Positions 16,977 to 25,417 of a stretch of DNA of 64,000 bases are shown in pieces. The notes beneath the pieces were generated by a model. It did not search any database and was not told the origin of the DNA. It was given only the letters and a program-made list of their open reading frames with translations. The stretch is taken from positions 62,001 to 126,000 of the forward strand of contig NZ_JAENHP010000009.1 in the NCBI RefSeq assembly GCF_016834655.1, written 5' to 3'. Origin of the DNA: Paractinoplanes ovalisporus. Its GTDB lineage: Bacteria > Actinomycetota > Actinomycetes > Mycobacteriales > Micromonosporaceae. Positions within the stretch are counted from its first letter, which is position 1. Every line of letters begins with the position of its first letter. The position numbers and the translations under genes were made by a program.

Positions 16977-17181
16977 GCCGTTAACGTTACGTCTCCACCG
17001 ATCATCCCACCCGGCAACCCTCCACATTGGTCACCGGAGCCCAGTTCAAGATCCGCACATCATCCCTCGAACGCGTCGCGGGCGATAGCACCTATCCGAC
17101 GTTCGCGGCATGACCAATCACTCATCGGCTTCATATCCAGCGCTACTGGCCGCAACCGGTCCTTACGGGCAGGATTCAATC

Positions 17182-17790
17182 ATGGCCGCCAGCCGTCTGC
17201 CCTATCCGCTCACACTGACGGGGGACGACATCACCCTGCGCGAATGGCGGTCCGAAGACCTCGATGACCTGGTGCGGATGCTCGACGAACCCGAGATCGC
17301 CCGCTGGTCGCCGATGCCGTCGCCGTTCGACGTCGAGGCCGGCATCGCGTACCTCAAGCGCTGCTATCAGAACCGCGTGAGCGGCCAGCGCATCCAGCTC
17401 GCGATCACGACCGACGGCGTGCGGCCCCTGGGCGAGGTCACGCTCTTCGGCGTCGACCTCGGCCTCAAGGAGGCCGAGCTGGGCTATCTGGTCGACGCGC
17501 ACGAGCGCCGGCGCGGGCTCGCGTCGGGCGCATTGTCACTTCTTTCGGCGTACGCCCAGAGCAGCCTTCACCTGAGCCGGCTCCTGCTGCGCATCGACCC
17601 GAGCAACACCGGCAGCACCGCCGTGGCCCGGCGCTGCGGCTACCGTCTCACCGGCGAGCCGCCGATCCTGCAGGAAGGGCCGCACGGGTCGAGCCGGTTG
17701 GACACCTGGGAGCTGGTCGAGGGCCAGTCCGACAGCCGCCGTGATCGGCTGAAAAATGTCGCAGCCCGGCGGTACGGTCGTCGCACCTAA
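17182..17790 (+). CDS. GNAT acetyltransferase, RimJ/RimL type
   Basis: The 202-residue protein has the GNAT fold: ITLREWRSEDLDDL at the N-terminus, LGEVTLFGVDL (strand 4) and a V-motif region LGYLVDAHERRRGLASGAL that carries the acetyl-CoA pyrophosphate loop (RRRGLA). Such enzymes acetylate ribosomal protein N-termini or small amines. ATG 17182 has AGGA 8 bases upstream; an in-frame ATG at 17110 is less likely. The AlkZ-like gene follows after 17 bases on the same strand, so they may be co-transcribed. Confidence 0.82.
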   Translation: MAASRLPYPLTLTGDDITLREWRSEDLDDLVRMLDEPEIARWSPMPSPFDVEAGIAYLKRCYQNRVSGQRIQLAITTDGVRPLGEVTLFGVDLGLKEAELGYLVDAHERRRGLASGALSLLSAYAQSSLHLSRLLLRIDPSNTGSTAVARRCGYRLTGEPPILQEGPHGSSRLDTWELVEGQSDSRRDRLKNVAARRYGRRT

Positions 17791-17807
17791 GAACCTCAGG
17801 GGGTGCC

Positions 17808-18905
17808 GTGGTCGACGTCGACCGTGCCCAAGTCATGGCCTACCGGGTTGCCGCGCTGGGCCTGGCCGAGCGCAGCTCAGCCCGTCCCGCCGACCTGCCC
17901 GCGCTCGACCTCGGCGTGCAGGAATACACGCCCGGCTCGGTCCAGGTCGCGCTCGCCGCCCGCACCGACGCCGAGCTCGCCGACGACCGTCTGGTCATGG
18001 TCTGGGCGGCCCGCGGCGCACCCCACCTGCATCGCCGCGCCGACCTGCCCGCCCTGGTCAAGCAGCTGTGGCCGATCAGCGAGGCCGACGCTTCGGCCCG
18101 CATCAAGAGCGGCCAGATCCCCGACGGCATGAAACTCGGCATCGAGGCGTTCCGGGTCACCGCCGAGGCGTTCCGCGAGGTGGTGCGCGAGCCGATGCCG
18201 CGTGGCGAGGTGAGCACCGAGGTCAGCAAGCGGGTGCCGAAATCCCTGACGTACGACTGTCGCAGCTGCCAGGCGCGGCACATCGCCGGCAACGTCTGGC
18301 AGCATTCCGGCCTGGCCGGCGGCGTCGAGGTCCAGTCCCGCGGCCGCGACGCCATGCTCGGCCCGCTGCCCGACGCGCCTCCGCTGCCCACCGGGAACGA
18401 GGGCATCGACGAACTGATCCTGACCTATCTGCGTTTCCTGGGCCCCGCCGGTCCGCTGGAAATGGGTAAATACCTGGGCAGTTCGACCGCCGAGATGAAG
18501 TCGGTCTGGCCCGAAGACCGCCTCACCCAGGTCACAGTGGAGGGCCGCAAGGCCTGGCTCCCGACCGCCTCGCTAGACGATCTCAAGTCGGCGTCGCCGC
18601 CGTCGGGCGTCCGTTTCGTCCCGCCGATGGACCAGCTTCTGCAATCCCGCGACCGCGACATCCTTGTGCCCGACCGCGACCGTCAGAAGGAGGTCTGGCG
18701 CATTCTGGGCAATCCCGGCGCCCTGCTGATCGACGGCGAGATCGCCGGTGTCTGGCGGGCCAAGATGACCGGCAAGAAGCGGGTGGACCTGACCGTCACG
18801 ACGTTCGGCGCGCTTCCGGCCGCCAAGCGAAAACAGATCGAGAAGGAGTCGGCCGAGGTGGCCCGGGCTCGAGAGGTTTCCGAGGCTACGGTCGCGTTCG
18901 GCTAG
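17808..18905 (+). CDS. Winged-helix DNA-binding protein, AlkZ/HTH_42 family
   Basis: The 365-residue protein matches the HTH_42 (AlkZ-like) family: GVQEYTPGSVQVALAART corresponds to the conserved GLQDTPPGSARLAL-type motif, and VMVWAARGAPHLHR matches the W-x-RGTPHL motif. It ends in a basic helix. The AlkZ and YcaQ members are DNA glycosylases that unhook interstrand crosslinks, often near genotoxic natural-product genes; many other members are uncharacterised. The catalytic Gln-rich motif (QxQ) of AlkZ is not obvious here, so glycosylase activity is uncertain. GTG 17808 has an AGGGGG site upstream. Confidence 0.72.
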   Translation: MVDVDRAQVMAYRVAALGLAERSSARPADLPALDLGVQEYTPGSVQVALAARTDAELADDRLVMVWAARGAPHLHRRADLPALVKQLWPISEADASARIKSGQIPDGMKLGIEAFRVTAEAFREVVREPMPRGEVSTEVSKRVPKSLTYDCRSCQARHIAGNVWQHSGLAGGVEVQSRGRDAMLGPLPDAPPLPTGNEGIDELILTYLRFLGPAGPLEMGKYLGSSTAEMKSVWPEDRLTQVTVEGRKAWLPTASLDDLKSASPPSGVRFVPPMDQLLQSRDRDILVPDRDRQKEVWRILGNPGALLIDGEIAGVWRAKMTGKKRVDLTVTTFGALPAAKRKQIEKESAEVARAREVSEATVAFG

Positions 18906-19304
18906 CGATTTTGTCGTAGCCGGCGTGCGTGCGGCAGACCCGTCTGAGCTGCGAAAGGTGCTGAGGCGCGTCTGGCGAACCACCGGAGCGCGACGATCGT
19001 CGGCTCGGTCACCGCACGGCCGGCGCCGGCCGTAGCGAGACTTGCGGCCGGGTCGCTGCCGGCACCGTGATCAGAGCCGCGTCGCCCGAGACGATCGGCG
19101 AGTTGAGCCCGGGCCCGCATGGCGGCCCATGGGGTGAGATCCGGCGCGGGGCGTTCGGGGGTTCACCGGGGTGTGAGTTCCCGGTGTTTGGGCACGCGGG
19201 AATTCTGGAGGTATCCGAAAGGCAACACGTAGGTAACAATGGCATTGATCGGAGTGCGTGCCGTTCGATCGAGGTTTGGCCGCGACCCGACCGGAGGTGG
19301 CGAC
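18906..19304. other. 399-base stretch without a supported gene
   Basis: No reading frame here has a ribosome site plus coding-like third-position GC. The right end (about 19200-19304) contains GGAGGT and GTAACAAT elements and is probably the promoter and leader of the DUF3040 gene. Confidence 0.5.
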
Positions 19305-19616
19305 ATGTTGAGCAGGGAAGACAGCCGTCGGCTGGCGCAGTTGGAGCGTCAGCTCAGGCGTGACGACCCCGAGTTCTGTGCCCGCATGACCAGCGGCCGC
19401 CTGGAACCGCCCCGCCCCAAACGCCCGTCCCTGTCGCTGATCCTCACCGCGGTGGTCATCTGGACCGCGGCCGTGATCCTCGCCGTGCTCGGCTGGTGGA
19501 TCGCCGCCGCTGCGGCCGCCTTCTTCGCCACCCTGGTGATCGCCGTAGCCCTGCTGCGCCGCCCGCCGGGCCGCCCGCGCCGCATCACCCCCGACCAGCT
19601 CCCGCCGGGGTTCTGA
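19305..19616 (+). CDS. DUF3040 membrane protein
   Basis: The 103-residue protein starts MLSREDSRRLAQLERQLRRDDPEFCARM, the conserved DUF3040 signature (LSxxExRxLxxLExxLxxDDPxFAxRM), followed by two transmembrane helices (about residues 42-62 and 65-82) and a short basic tail. DUF3040 proteins are common, uncharacterised actinobacterial membrane proteins. ATG 19305 follows GGAGGTGGCGAC, a strong ribosome site; a longer in-frame start at 19239 lacks the motif. Confidence 0.88.
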   Translation: MLSREDSRRLAQLERQLRRDDPEFCARMTSGRLEPPRPKRPSLSLILTAVVIWTAAVILAVLGWWIAAAAAAFFATLVIAVALLRRPPGRPRRITPDQLPPGF

Positions 19617-19825
19617 CTCCGTCCCCACCGTCGAGTGCCGCCCTGCGCGACCTCGCCGCCCGACGCTTGAGCCGACGCGGCAGGCGCCGCCGACATGCGC
19701 GGCGAGTGCTGGCGTGCGCGGGGGAGCAGACGTGCACGGATACCGTCTATATGCGCGCCGAAATCTCGCGTGCGCGCCGAATCCTGGTGTGCGTTGCGAG
19801 AGCCGACTTGGCGGTGGCTTGATGC

Positions 19826-19860
19826 GGAAAGGCGACGCCGGGGGCCGGCGCCGCCTTTCC
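19826..19860. terminator. Strong hairpin, probable bidirectional terminator
   Basis: GGAAAGGCG (19826-19834) pairs perfectly with CGCCTTTCC (19852-19860), and the inside also pairs (CGCCG with CGGCG). It lies between the DUF3040 gene and the minus-strand glycosyltransferase gene, about 300 bases from the latter's stop codon, in a gap of 551 bases (19617-20167) that has no supported gene. Confidence 0.6.
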
Positions 19861-19956
19861 TGAGGAGGGCTGAATACCGGGGATTCCCTCGGCCGCGGGC
19901 GCGGCTTCGGCGGCGTTCAGCCCTGGCCGGACGGTCGGGTCCGTATCGCGGCCGAC

Positions 19957-20137
19957 CGATTGCTTGCGTTGTTGTGGAGCGGCAGCAGTGGGCGATTGCT
20001 TGCGTTGTTGCGGGGCGGCAGCAGTGGGCGATTGCTTGCGTTGTTGCGGGGCGGCAGCAGTGGGCGATTGCTTGCGTTGTTGCGGGGCGTCGGCAGTGGG
20101 CGATTGCTTGCGTTTGTTGCGGGGCGGCAGGAGTGGG
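19957..20137. repeat. 36-bp tandem repeat array, five units plus decayed copies
   Basis: Units starting CGATTGCTTGCGTTGTTG begin at 19957, 19993, 20029, 20065 and 20101, exactly 36 bp apart; the last unit has one extra base. Further diverged copies continue to about 20195, into the 3' end of the glycosyltransferase gene. The units abut directly with no spacers. The 36-bp period keeps frame, and the minus strand would read a 12-residue NNASNRPLLPPR-like repeat, but the gene's own stop at 20168 comes first. Confidence 0.93.
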
Positions 20138-20167
20138 CGATCGCTGGGCGGCGGGGGTGGACGTTGC

Positions 20168-21400
20168 TTACGTGGTTGCGGGGCGGCGGGAGCGGAAGAC
20201 CCAGATGCGCAGCAGCAGGAAACGGACCGCGGTGGCCAGCAGGTTGGCCAGGATCAGGACGGCCAGCTCGACGGGCTTGGCGGGGGCCGAGTGCAGCGCG
20301 CCCAGCAGGGCCAGCGCGCCGCTTGTCAGGCCCAGACCGATGCCGAAGACGATCAGACCTTGGGCCTGGTGACGCCATGCGCCGTCGTTCCCCCGTACGT
20401 GGAAAGTGACGCGACGGTTGGCAGCGGTGTTGGCAATCGCCGTGACCAGCAGGGCGACGAAGTTGGCCCACTGTGGACCCATGCCCGCGCGTAGCAGGGC
20501 ATAGAGGGCAAGGTAGGCGAGGGTGCTCGCCACGCCGACGGCCGCGAAGCGGATCAGCTGACCGGTCAGACCGGCGGGGACGCCTTCGACCGGCAGCGGG
20601 TTGCGGCCCAGCTGCTCGCGCAGGGTGGCCAGGGGCAGGCGGCCCGAACCGAACGCCCGCAGCAGGCGGACGATGCCGCGCAGGTCGGCCAGTGCGGTCG
20701 CGACGATGTCGACCCGGCTGTCGGGGTCGTCCACCCAGTCGACCGGAACCTCGTGGATGCGCAGGCCGGCCCGCTCGGCCAGCACCAGCATCTCGGTGTC
20801 GAAGAACCAGCCCGTGTCCTCGACCATCGGCAGCAGGCGTTCCGCCACGTCCGACCGGATCGCCTTGAAGCCGCACTGGGCGTCGGAGAAACGGGCGGCC
20901 AGGGTGCCGCGCAGGATCAGGTTGTAGCTGCGCGAGATGAACTCCCGCTTCGCACCCCGGACGACCCGCGAGCCGCGCGCCAGCCGCGACCCGATGGCCA
21001 GATCGGAATGCCCACTGATCAGCGGCGCGACCAGCGGCAGCAGTGCGCCCAGGTCGGTCGACAGGTCGACGTCCATGTAGGCGAGGACCGCCGCGTCGGA
21101 GTGTGTCCACACGTGCTTCAGCGCCCGTCCGCGGCCCTTCTCCGGCAGGTGCACCCATTCGACCTCGGCGAGCTCGCCGGCCAGCCAGTGCGCCACGTTC
21201 GCCGTCGAGTCGGTGCTCGCGTTGTCGGCGATCGTGATGCGGAACCGGTAAGGAAAGTTGGCCCCCAGGTACGCGTGCAGCCGCCGCACGCACGGCTCGA
21301 GATCGATCTCCTCGTTGTAGACCGGCACGACCACGTCGAGCACCGGGGCATCCACGCGGTTCCGGGCCGCGGCGAACGAGGGCTGCGTCGAAAGGCTCAT
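20168..21400 (-). CDS. Family 2 glycosyltransferase fused to a GtrA-like membrane domain
   Basis: The 410-residue protein begins with a GT2 domain (LDVVVPVYNEEIDLEPC; metal-binding DVD in AYMDVDLSTDLG; DAQCGFKAIR), the pattern of dolichyl/polyprenyl-phosphate mannose or glucose synthases. From about residue 285 a four-helix GtrA/DPMS membrane domain follows (LIRFAAVGVASTLAYL). It would load a sugar onto polyprenyl phosphate at the cytosolic face and perhaps help flip it. ATG 21400 is preferred to an upstream start at 21484. A glycosyltransferase of family 39, which uses such lipid-linked sugars, lies next on the same strand 290 bases upstream. Confidence 0.88.
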   Translation of the reverse strand: MSLSTQPSFAAARNRVDAPVLDVVVPVYNEEIDLEPCVRRLHAYLGANFPYRFRITIADNASTDSTANVAHWLAGELAEVEWVHLPEKGRGRALKHVWTHSDAAVLAYMDVDLSTDLGALLPLVAPLISGHSDLAIGSRLARGSRVVRGAKREFISRSYNLILRGTLAARFSDAQCGFKAIRSDVAERLLPMVEDTGWFFDTEMLVLAERAGLRIHEVPVDWVDDPDSRVDIVATALADLRGIVRLLRAFGSGRLPLATLREQLGRNPLPVEGVPAGLTGQLIRFAAVGVASTLAYLALYALLRAGMGPQWANFVALLVTAIANTAANRRVTFHVRGNDGAWRHQAQGLIVFGIGLGLTSGALALLGALHSAPAKPVELAVLILANLLATAVRFLLLRIWVFRSRRPATT

Positions 21401-21689
21401 GCGCTCACGATGATCCCCCCAACTGAGGGCGTTTTGTGGCGATCCTGTGCCGCCCCTGTGAACCCGTCCGACCCCAAAACCCAAGACCGGTTTCCCGTAC
21501 GGAGGAACTGACCGTTCCCCATCGAGCCGCGAACCCGGAGCCCGAGCCGCAGTGCCCGAACCGGCGTGGGAAGCGAAGTGCCCAGCCGCCGTAGGGGCGA
21601 GTAGCGGGAGATGTGTGGGGCGACCCGCGAGGTAAAGAGGTGGGCCGGCTCCCGAGAGGGAACCGGCCCACCGTGGGGGTTGAGTGAGG

Positions 21690-23888
21690 TCAGGCGGTCG
21701 TGGAACCAGTGGCGGACTGGGTCAGGTCGTAGACGGTCGTGCTGCCTACGGTCTGGGCCGTGAAGTTCTCGGACACCCAGGTGGCGATCTCGGAGCTGGC
21801 GCTGCTGCCGCCCGAGCTGCGGCCACCGAAGCCGCCGCCTCCGATGAAGTAGTGGATCTTGCCTTCGGCGACGTACTGCTGGAACTGGGCCAGCGTGGGG
21901 GACGGGTCGCTGCCGTTGAAGCCGCCCACCGCCATGACCGGGTCGCCGGTGGCCAGCTGGTAGCCCGAAGCGCTCTGCGATCCGACCGCGGCCGCGACCC
22001 AGGTGTATTGGTCGGCGTCGGCCTCCAGCAGCGCCTTCATCTCGTCGCTGACCGTCGCGGCGTCGAGCAGGCCGCCCATGCCGCCCCCGCCGCGCATCCC
22101 GCCGCCACCGTTGCCACCGGGGAAGCCGCCGCCCTGAGCCGTGCCGCCACCCTGAGCGGTGCCGCCCTGAGCCGTGCCGCCGCCCTGAGCGGTGCCGCCC
22201 GGAGCCGTGCCGCCACCCTGAGCCGTGCCGCCCTGCGTGTTGCCACCCTGGCCGGTGCCACCGGGGAAACCGCCACCCGGGAACCCGCCGCCGGGGAAGC
22301 CACCCTGGCCGCCACCCCCGTTGCCGCGCCCGCCCCGGAAGCCGCCCCGCCCGGGACCGCCTCCGAAACCACCGGACGTGGCCGGCCCGGCCGACGGGAT
22401 CGACCCGGTGTGCGCCTCGGAGGCGGTCTGCACCGCGTACGCGGCCGGGCCCGCAAGCACCGCGGCCAGCGAGACCCCCGCCGCCAGTGCCGCCACCCGG
22501 GCCGGCAGACGCAACGCGCCGAGCAGCGCCACCGCACCGACGAGCCCGCCGATCAGCACCACCCACCGCAGCCAGGGCAGGAAGTCCGCGCTCCGGGCCA
22601 GCAGGTGATACGACCACCAGGCGCTGACCGCCACCGTCGCCGCCAGCGTCACCGCCGCCGCCACGTTGCGCCGGTGCTTCCAGAGCAGCGCCACTCCCAT
22701 GCCGACCACCGCGCCGATCGCCGGGGCCAGCGCCACCGTGTAGTACGCGTGGAAGATGCCCTGCATGAAGCTGAACACCAGGCCGGTTATCAGCAGCCAG
22801 CCGCCCCACAGGATCAGCCCGGCCCGCTGCCGGTCGGTGCGGGCTCGGCGGGCCGTGATGACCAGGCCCGCGACCAGCATGATCAGCGCCGCCGGCAGCA
22901 GCCAGGAGATCTGCCCGCCCTGCTCGCTGTCGAACATGCGGGTCAGGCCGGTCGACCCCCACATGCCCCCGCCGCCCATGCCGCCGCCGCCGACGCTGCC
23001 GGTCTCGTCGCCGTTGAGCCGGCCCAGACCGTTGTAGCCGAGGGTGAGCTCGAGGATGCTGTTGTTCTGCGAGCCGCCGATGTACGGGCGCATCGACGCC
23101 GGAACCAGTTCGACGATCGCGATGTACCAGCCGGCCGAGACGACCACGGCCACACCCGAGAGCAGCAGCTGCCAGATGCGCTTGCCCAGCTTGGGCGGAC
23201 CGGCGAACAGGTAGGCCAGCGCGAACGCGGGCACCACGAGCAGCGCCTGGAGCATCTTGGCGAGGAAGCCGAACCCGACGAACACCCCGGCCAGCACGAT
23301 CCACTTGGTCGAGCCGTTCTCGATCGCCCGTACGGTCGCGTAGGCCCCGGCCACCATCAGCAGCACGAGCAGCGCGTCCGGGTTGTTGAACCGGAACATC
23401 AGCACCGCGATCGGGGTGAGGGCCAGAACCGCGCCCGCGATCAGGCCCGCCGCCGGTCCGAACCAGCGCTTCACCGTGGCGAACAACAGGCCGACACTGG
23501 CCACACCCATCAGCGCCTGCGGCACCAGGATGCTCCATGCGTTGACGCCGAAGACCCGGGCCGACAGCGCCATCACCCACAGCGCGGCCGGCGTCTTGTC
23601 GACCGTGATCGAGTTGGCCGCGTCGGAGGAGCCGAAGAAGAACGCCTTCCAGCTCTCCGACCCGGCCTGCACCGCGGCCGAGTAGAACGCGTTGGCCCAG
23701 CCGTTCTTCCCGAGCCCCCAGATGTAGAGGACGCCGGTGACGACCAGCAGCGCGATCAGCGAGGGGCGGACCCAGGGCGCGTCTTCGACCGGGCCCTGGA
23801 AGAACCGCCCCACGCGGGAGCGGTGCCGCGCCGGCGGCGGCGGAAGGTCCGGCGTAACCGTCGGGGGGACGGGCAACGTCGTCGTCAT
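21690..23888 (-). CDS. Family 39 (ArnT/PMT-like) membrane glycosyltransferase with Gly/Gln-rich insert
   Basis: The 732-residue protein has many transmembrane helices. The first outer loop carries the conserved acidic motif ITVDKTPAALW. It resembles YkcB-type GT39 enzymes, which move a sugar from polyprenyl phosphate to a surface acceptor. After the last helices, residues about 525-605 form a low-complexity stretch of GGTAQGG and GGFPGG repeats, followed by a small extracellular C-terminal domain (LLEADADQYTWVAAAVGS...YVAEGKIHYFIGGGG) typical of this actinobacterial group. It likely works with the GT2-GtrA protein. ATG 23888 starts the N-terminal cytosolic Pro-rich segment. Confidence 0.87.
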   Translation of the reverse strand: MTTTLPVPPTVTPDLPPPPARHRSRVGRFFQGPVEDAPWVRPSLIALLVVTGVLYIWGLGKNGWANAFYSAAVQAGSESWKAFFFGSSDAANSITVDKTPAALWVMALSARVFGVNAWSILVPQALMGVASVGLLFATVKRWFGPAAGLIAGAVLALTPIAVLMFRFNNPDALLVLLMVAGAYATVRAIENGSTKWIVLAGVFVGFGFLAKMLQALLVVPAFALAYLFAGPPKLGKRIWQLLLSGVAVVVSAGWYIAIVELVPASMRPYIGGSQNNSILELTLGYNGLGRLNGDETGSVGGGGMGGGGMWGSTGLTRMFDSEQGGQISWLLPAALIMLVAGLVITARRARTDRQRAGLILWGGWLLITGLVFSFMQGIFHAYYTVALAPAIGAVVGMGVALLWKHRRNVAAAVTLAATVAVSAWWSYHLLARSADFLPWLRWVVLIGGLVGAVALLGALRLPARVAALAAGVSLAAVLAGPAAYAVQTASEAHTGSIPSAGPATSGGFGGGPGRGGFRGGRGNGGGGQGGFPGGGFPGGGFPGGTGQGGNTQGGTAQGGGTAPGGTAQGGGTAQGGTAQGGGTAQGGGFPGGNGGGGMRGGGGMGGLLDAATVSDEMKALLEADADQYTWVAAAVGSQSASGYQLATGDPVMAVGGFNGSDPSPTLAQFQQYVAEGKIHYFIGGGGFGGRSSGGSSASSEIATWVSENFTAQTVGSTTVYDLTQSATGSTTA

Positions 23889-24023
23889 CGAGGCTCTCCA
23901 CAGACAGGGCGGATCTTTACCTCGGTAACTTTCGGCGCGGCCCCTGTCCGGCCGTTATGCCCTTCCTGTTCCCCAGCTGTGAATCCCCGTTGCCGCCCGG
24001 AAAGTGTCGCCGGGAAGGAACAG

Positions 24024-24104
24024 GAAAGCCGCCGCAGCGGGAAGCCGCCGCAGCGGGAAGCCGCCGCAGCGGGAAGCCGCCGGAACGGGAAAGCCGCCGG
24101 AAGG
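24024..24104. repeat. 16-bp tandem repeat array next to the DAHP synthase terminator
   Basis: Copies of GAAGCCGCCGCAGCGG lie at 24024-24040 (one extra base), 24041-24056, 24057-24072, then diverged copies to about 24104. The array separates the DAHP synthase terminator from the start of the glycosyltransferase gene. Confidence 0.88.
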
Positions 24105-24108
24105 AACG

Positions 24109-24142
24109 GGAAAGAAGACGCGCGCCCCGGAAGGAGCGCGCG
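24109..24142 (-). terminator. Intrinsic terminator of the DAHP synthase gene
   Basis: On the minus strand, 23 bases past the stop codon, CGCGCGC (24142-24136) pairs with GCGCGCG (24125-24119), followed by TCTTCTTTCC. This is a GC-rich stem with a pyrimidine tail. Confidence 0.6.
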
Positions 24143-24165
24143 CCACACGAGAGCCGGAAGAAGAG

Positions 24166-25233
24166 TCAGATCAGCGCGCGCCGCTTGGCGGCGGCTGCGG
24201 CGAGCCGCTCCAGCACACCGACGGTCGGGTCCCAGCCCATGCAGGCGTCGGTCACCGACTGGCCGTACGTGAGCTCGCCGCCCAGGTTCTGCCGCCCGGG
24301 CACGAGGAAGCTCTCCAGCATGACCCCGCTGATCCCGCGCTGACCGGCCTCCATCTGCTGGGCCACGTCGTCGGCGACGACGGGCTGGCGCAGGTGGTCC
24401 TTGCCGCTGTTGCCGTGCGAGCAGTCGATCACCAGGCGCTCGGGGAGCGAGGCCTGACGCAGGAGGGAAAGGGCGGCGTTGACGTCGTCCGCGCTGTAGT
24501 TCGGCTTGCCCCCGCCGCCGCGCAGCACCAGGTGGGTGTCCGGGTTGCCGGTGGTGTGCAGGATCGCCGGGGTGCCCGAGTAGTCGATGCCCGGGAAGAC
24601 GTGCGGCACCTCGGCCGCGTGGATCGCGTCGATCGCGGTCGCGATGCTGCCGTCGGGGCGGTTCTTCATGCCGATCGGCATCGACAGGCCGGACGCGAGC
24701 TGCCGGTGCACCTGCGATTCCACCGTACGGGCTCCGATCGCGCCCCAGCTCACGGTGTCGGCGATGTATTGCGGCGTGATCGGGTCGAGGAATTCGACCG
24801 CGGTCGGCAGCCCCCGCCCGACGATGTCGAGCAGCAGGCGGCGGGCGATGCGCAGGCCGGTGCCGACGTCGCCGGTGCCGTCGAGGGCGGGGTCGTTGAT
24901 CAGGCCCTTCCAGCCGACGGTCGAGCGCGGCTTCTCGAAGTAGACGCGCATCACGATCAGCAGGTCGTCGGAGAACCGCTCGGTGGCGCCGGCCAGCAGC
25001 GAGGCGTATTCGCCGGCGGCGACCGGGTCGTGCACGGAACACGGGCCGACGACGACCAGCAGCCGCGGATCTCGGCCGTTCAGCACGTCCTCGACCTGGC
25101 GGCGGCCCTCCAGCACGGTGTCGTGCAACTCGCTCGTCAGCGGCAGCTCGTGGTGCAGCAGCGCGGGGCTCATCAGCGGTACGACGGCCTCGATGCGCTG
25201 GTCACGAACGCGCTGAACCTCGGGGGCAGTCAC
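24166..25233 (-). CDS. aroF: 3-deoxy-7-phosphoheptulonate synthase (DAHP synthase), class I
   Basis: The 355-residue enzyme joins phosphoenolpyruvate and erythrose 4-phosphate in the first step of the shikimate pathway. It is the short AroFGH type: VVVGPCSVHD, MRVYFEKPRSTVGWKG, GMKNRPDG (a GxKN PEP-binding loop), HLVLRGGG and IDCSHGNSGKD are all conserved class I motifs with metal and substrate ligands. GTG 25233 is preferred because GGAG lies 6 bases upstream; the in-frame ATG at 25299 falls inside the loop of a terminator hairpin, and GTG 25245 has a ribosome site too close. The gene is preceded by a leader peptide rich in aromatic residues and by that terminator, so it is probably attenuation-controlled. 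Confidence 0.93.
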   Translation of the reverse strand: MTAPEVQRVRDQRIEAVVPLMSPALLHHELPLTSELHDTVLEGRRQVEDVLNGRDPRLLVVVGPCSVHDPVAAGEYASLLAGATERFSDDLLIVMRVYFEKPRSTVGWKGLINDPALDGTGDVGTGLRIARRLLLDIVGRGLPTAVEFLDPITPQYIADTVSWGAIGARTVESQVHRQLASGLSMPIGMKNRPDGSIATAIDAIHAAEVPHVFPGIDYSGTPAILHTTGNPDTHLVLRGGGGKPNYSADDVNAALSLLRQASLPERLVIDCSHGNSGKDHLRQPVVADDVAQQMEAGQRGISGVMLESFLVPGRQNLGGELTYGQSVTDACMGWDPTVGVLERLAAAAAKRRALI

Positions 25234-25276
25234 GGTGGTCTCCACTTCTCCGCCGGCGCCCACCACGAGTGCCGGC

Positions 25277-25308
25277 AAACAAAAAGGCAGCGACGTCATG
25301 TCGCTGCC
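25277..25308 (-). terminator. Attenuator terminator before the DAHP synthase gene
   Basis: On the minus strand GGCAGCGAC (25308-25300) pairs perfectly with GTCGCTGCC (25294-25286) around the loop ATGAC, followed directly by TTTTTGTTT. This is a textbook intrinsic terminator placed between the leader peptide stop and the synthase start, so transcription must pass it to reach the gene. Confidence 0.88.
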
Positions 25309-25330
25309 CGGCCGGCTCTGGCGTGGTGTC

Positions 25331-25411
25331 TCAGTCGTTGGTCATGGCTGAGGCACCGGCGGGAGCCGGCTCCATAAACCAATAAAACCAACGGGACACG
25401 TCGGACAGCAT
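25331..25411 (-). CDS. Aromatic leader peptide of the DAHP synthase attenuator (26 aa)
   Basis: An ATG at 25411, with GAGG 4 bases upstream, opens a 26-codon frame ending TGA at 25331. Codons 8-12 are TGG TTT TAT TGG TTT, encoding WFYWF, so all three aromatic amino acids are present in one run (25376-25390). The stop is followed after 22 bases by a perfect terminator and then by the DAHP synthase gene. In ribosome-mediated attenuation a shortage of the charged tRNA stalls the ribosome on these codons and prevents the terminator from forming. The segment GCCGGCTC just after the aromatic codons is complementary to GAGCCGGC just before the terminator, a candidate alternative stem. A comparable aroF leader is known in Corynebacterium glutamicum. 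The frame is too short for standard gene calling. Confidence 0.88.
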   Translation of the reverse strand: MLSDVSRWFYWFMEPAPAGASAMTND

Positions 25412-25417
25412 AGCGCC

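Noticed and set aside
18902..19120. Minus-strand 72-codon frame in the gap before DUF3040
   Set aside because: No ribosome site, no domain, composition of a random high-GC frame.
19957..20137. Regular 36-bp repeats that could suggest a CRISPR array
   Set aside because: Units abut with no unique spacers and no cas genes are nearby, so this is a plain tandem array.
21684..24272. Long plus-strand open frame (862 codons) opposite the family 39 glycosyltransferase
   Set aside because: It is a high-GC antisense shadow with Arg/Gly-rich, domain-less sequence; the minus strand encodes a clear membrane enzyme.
25234..25299. ATG 25299 as the start of DAHP synthase
   Set aside because: It lies in the loop of a perfect terminator hairpin and adds residues not typical of the family; GTG 25233 has a proper ribosome site.
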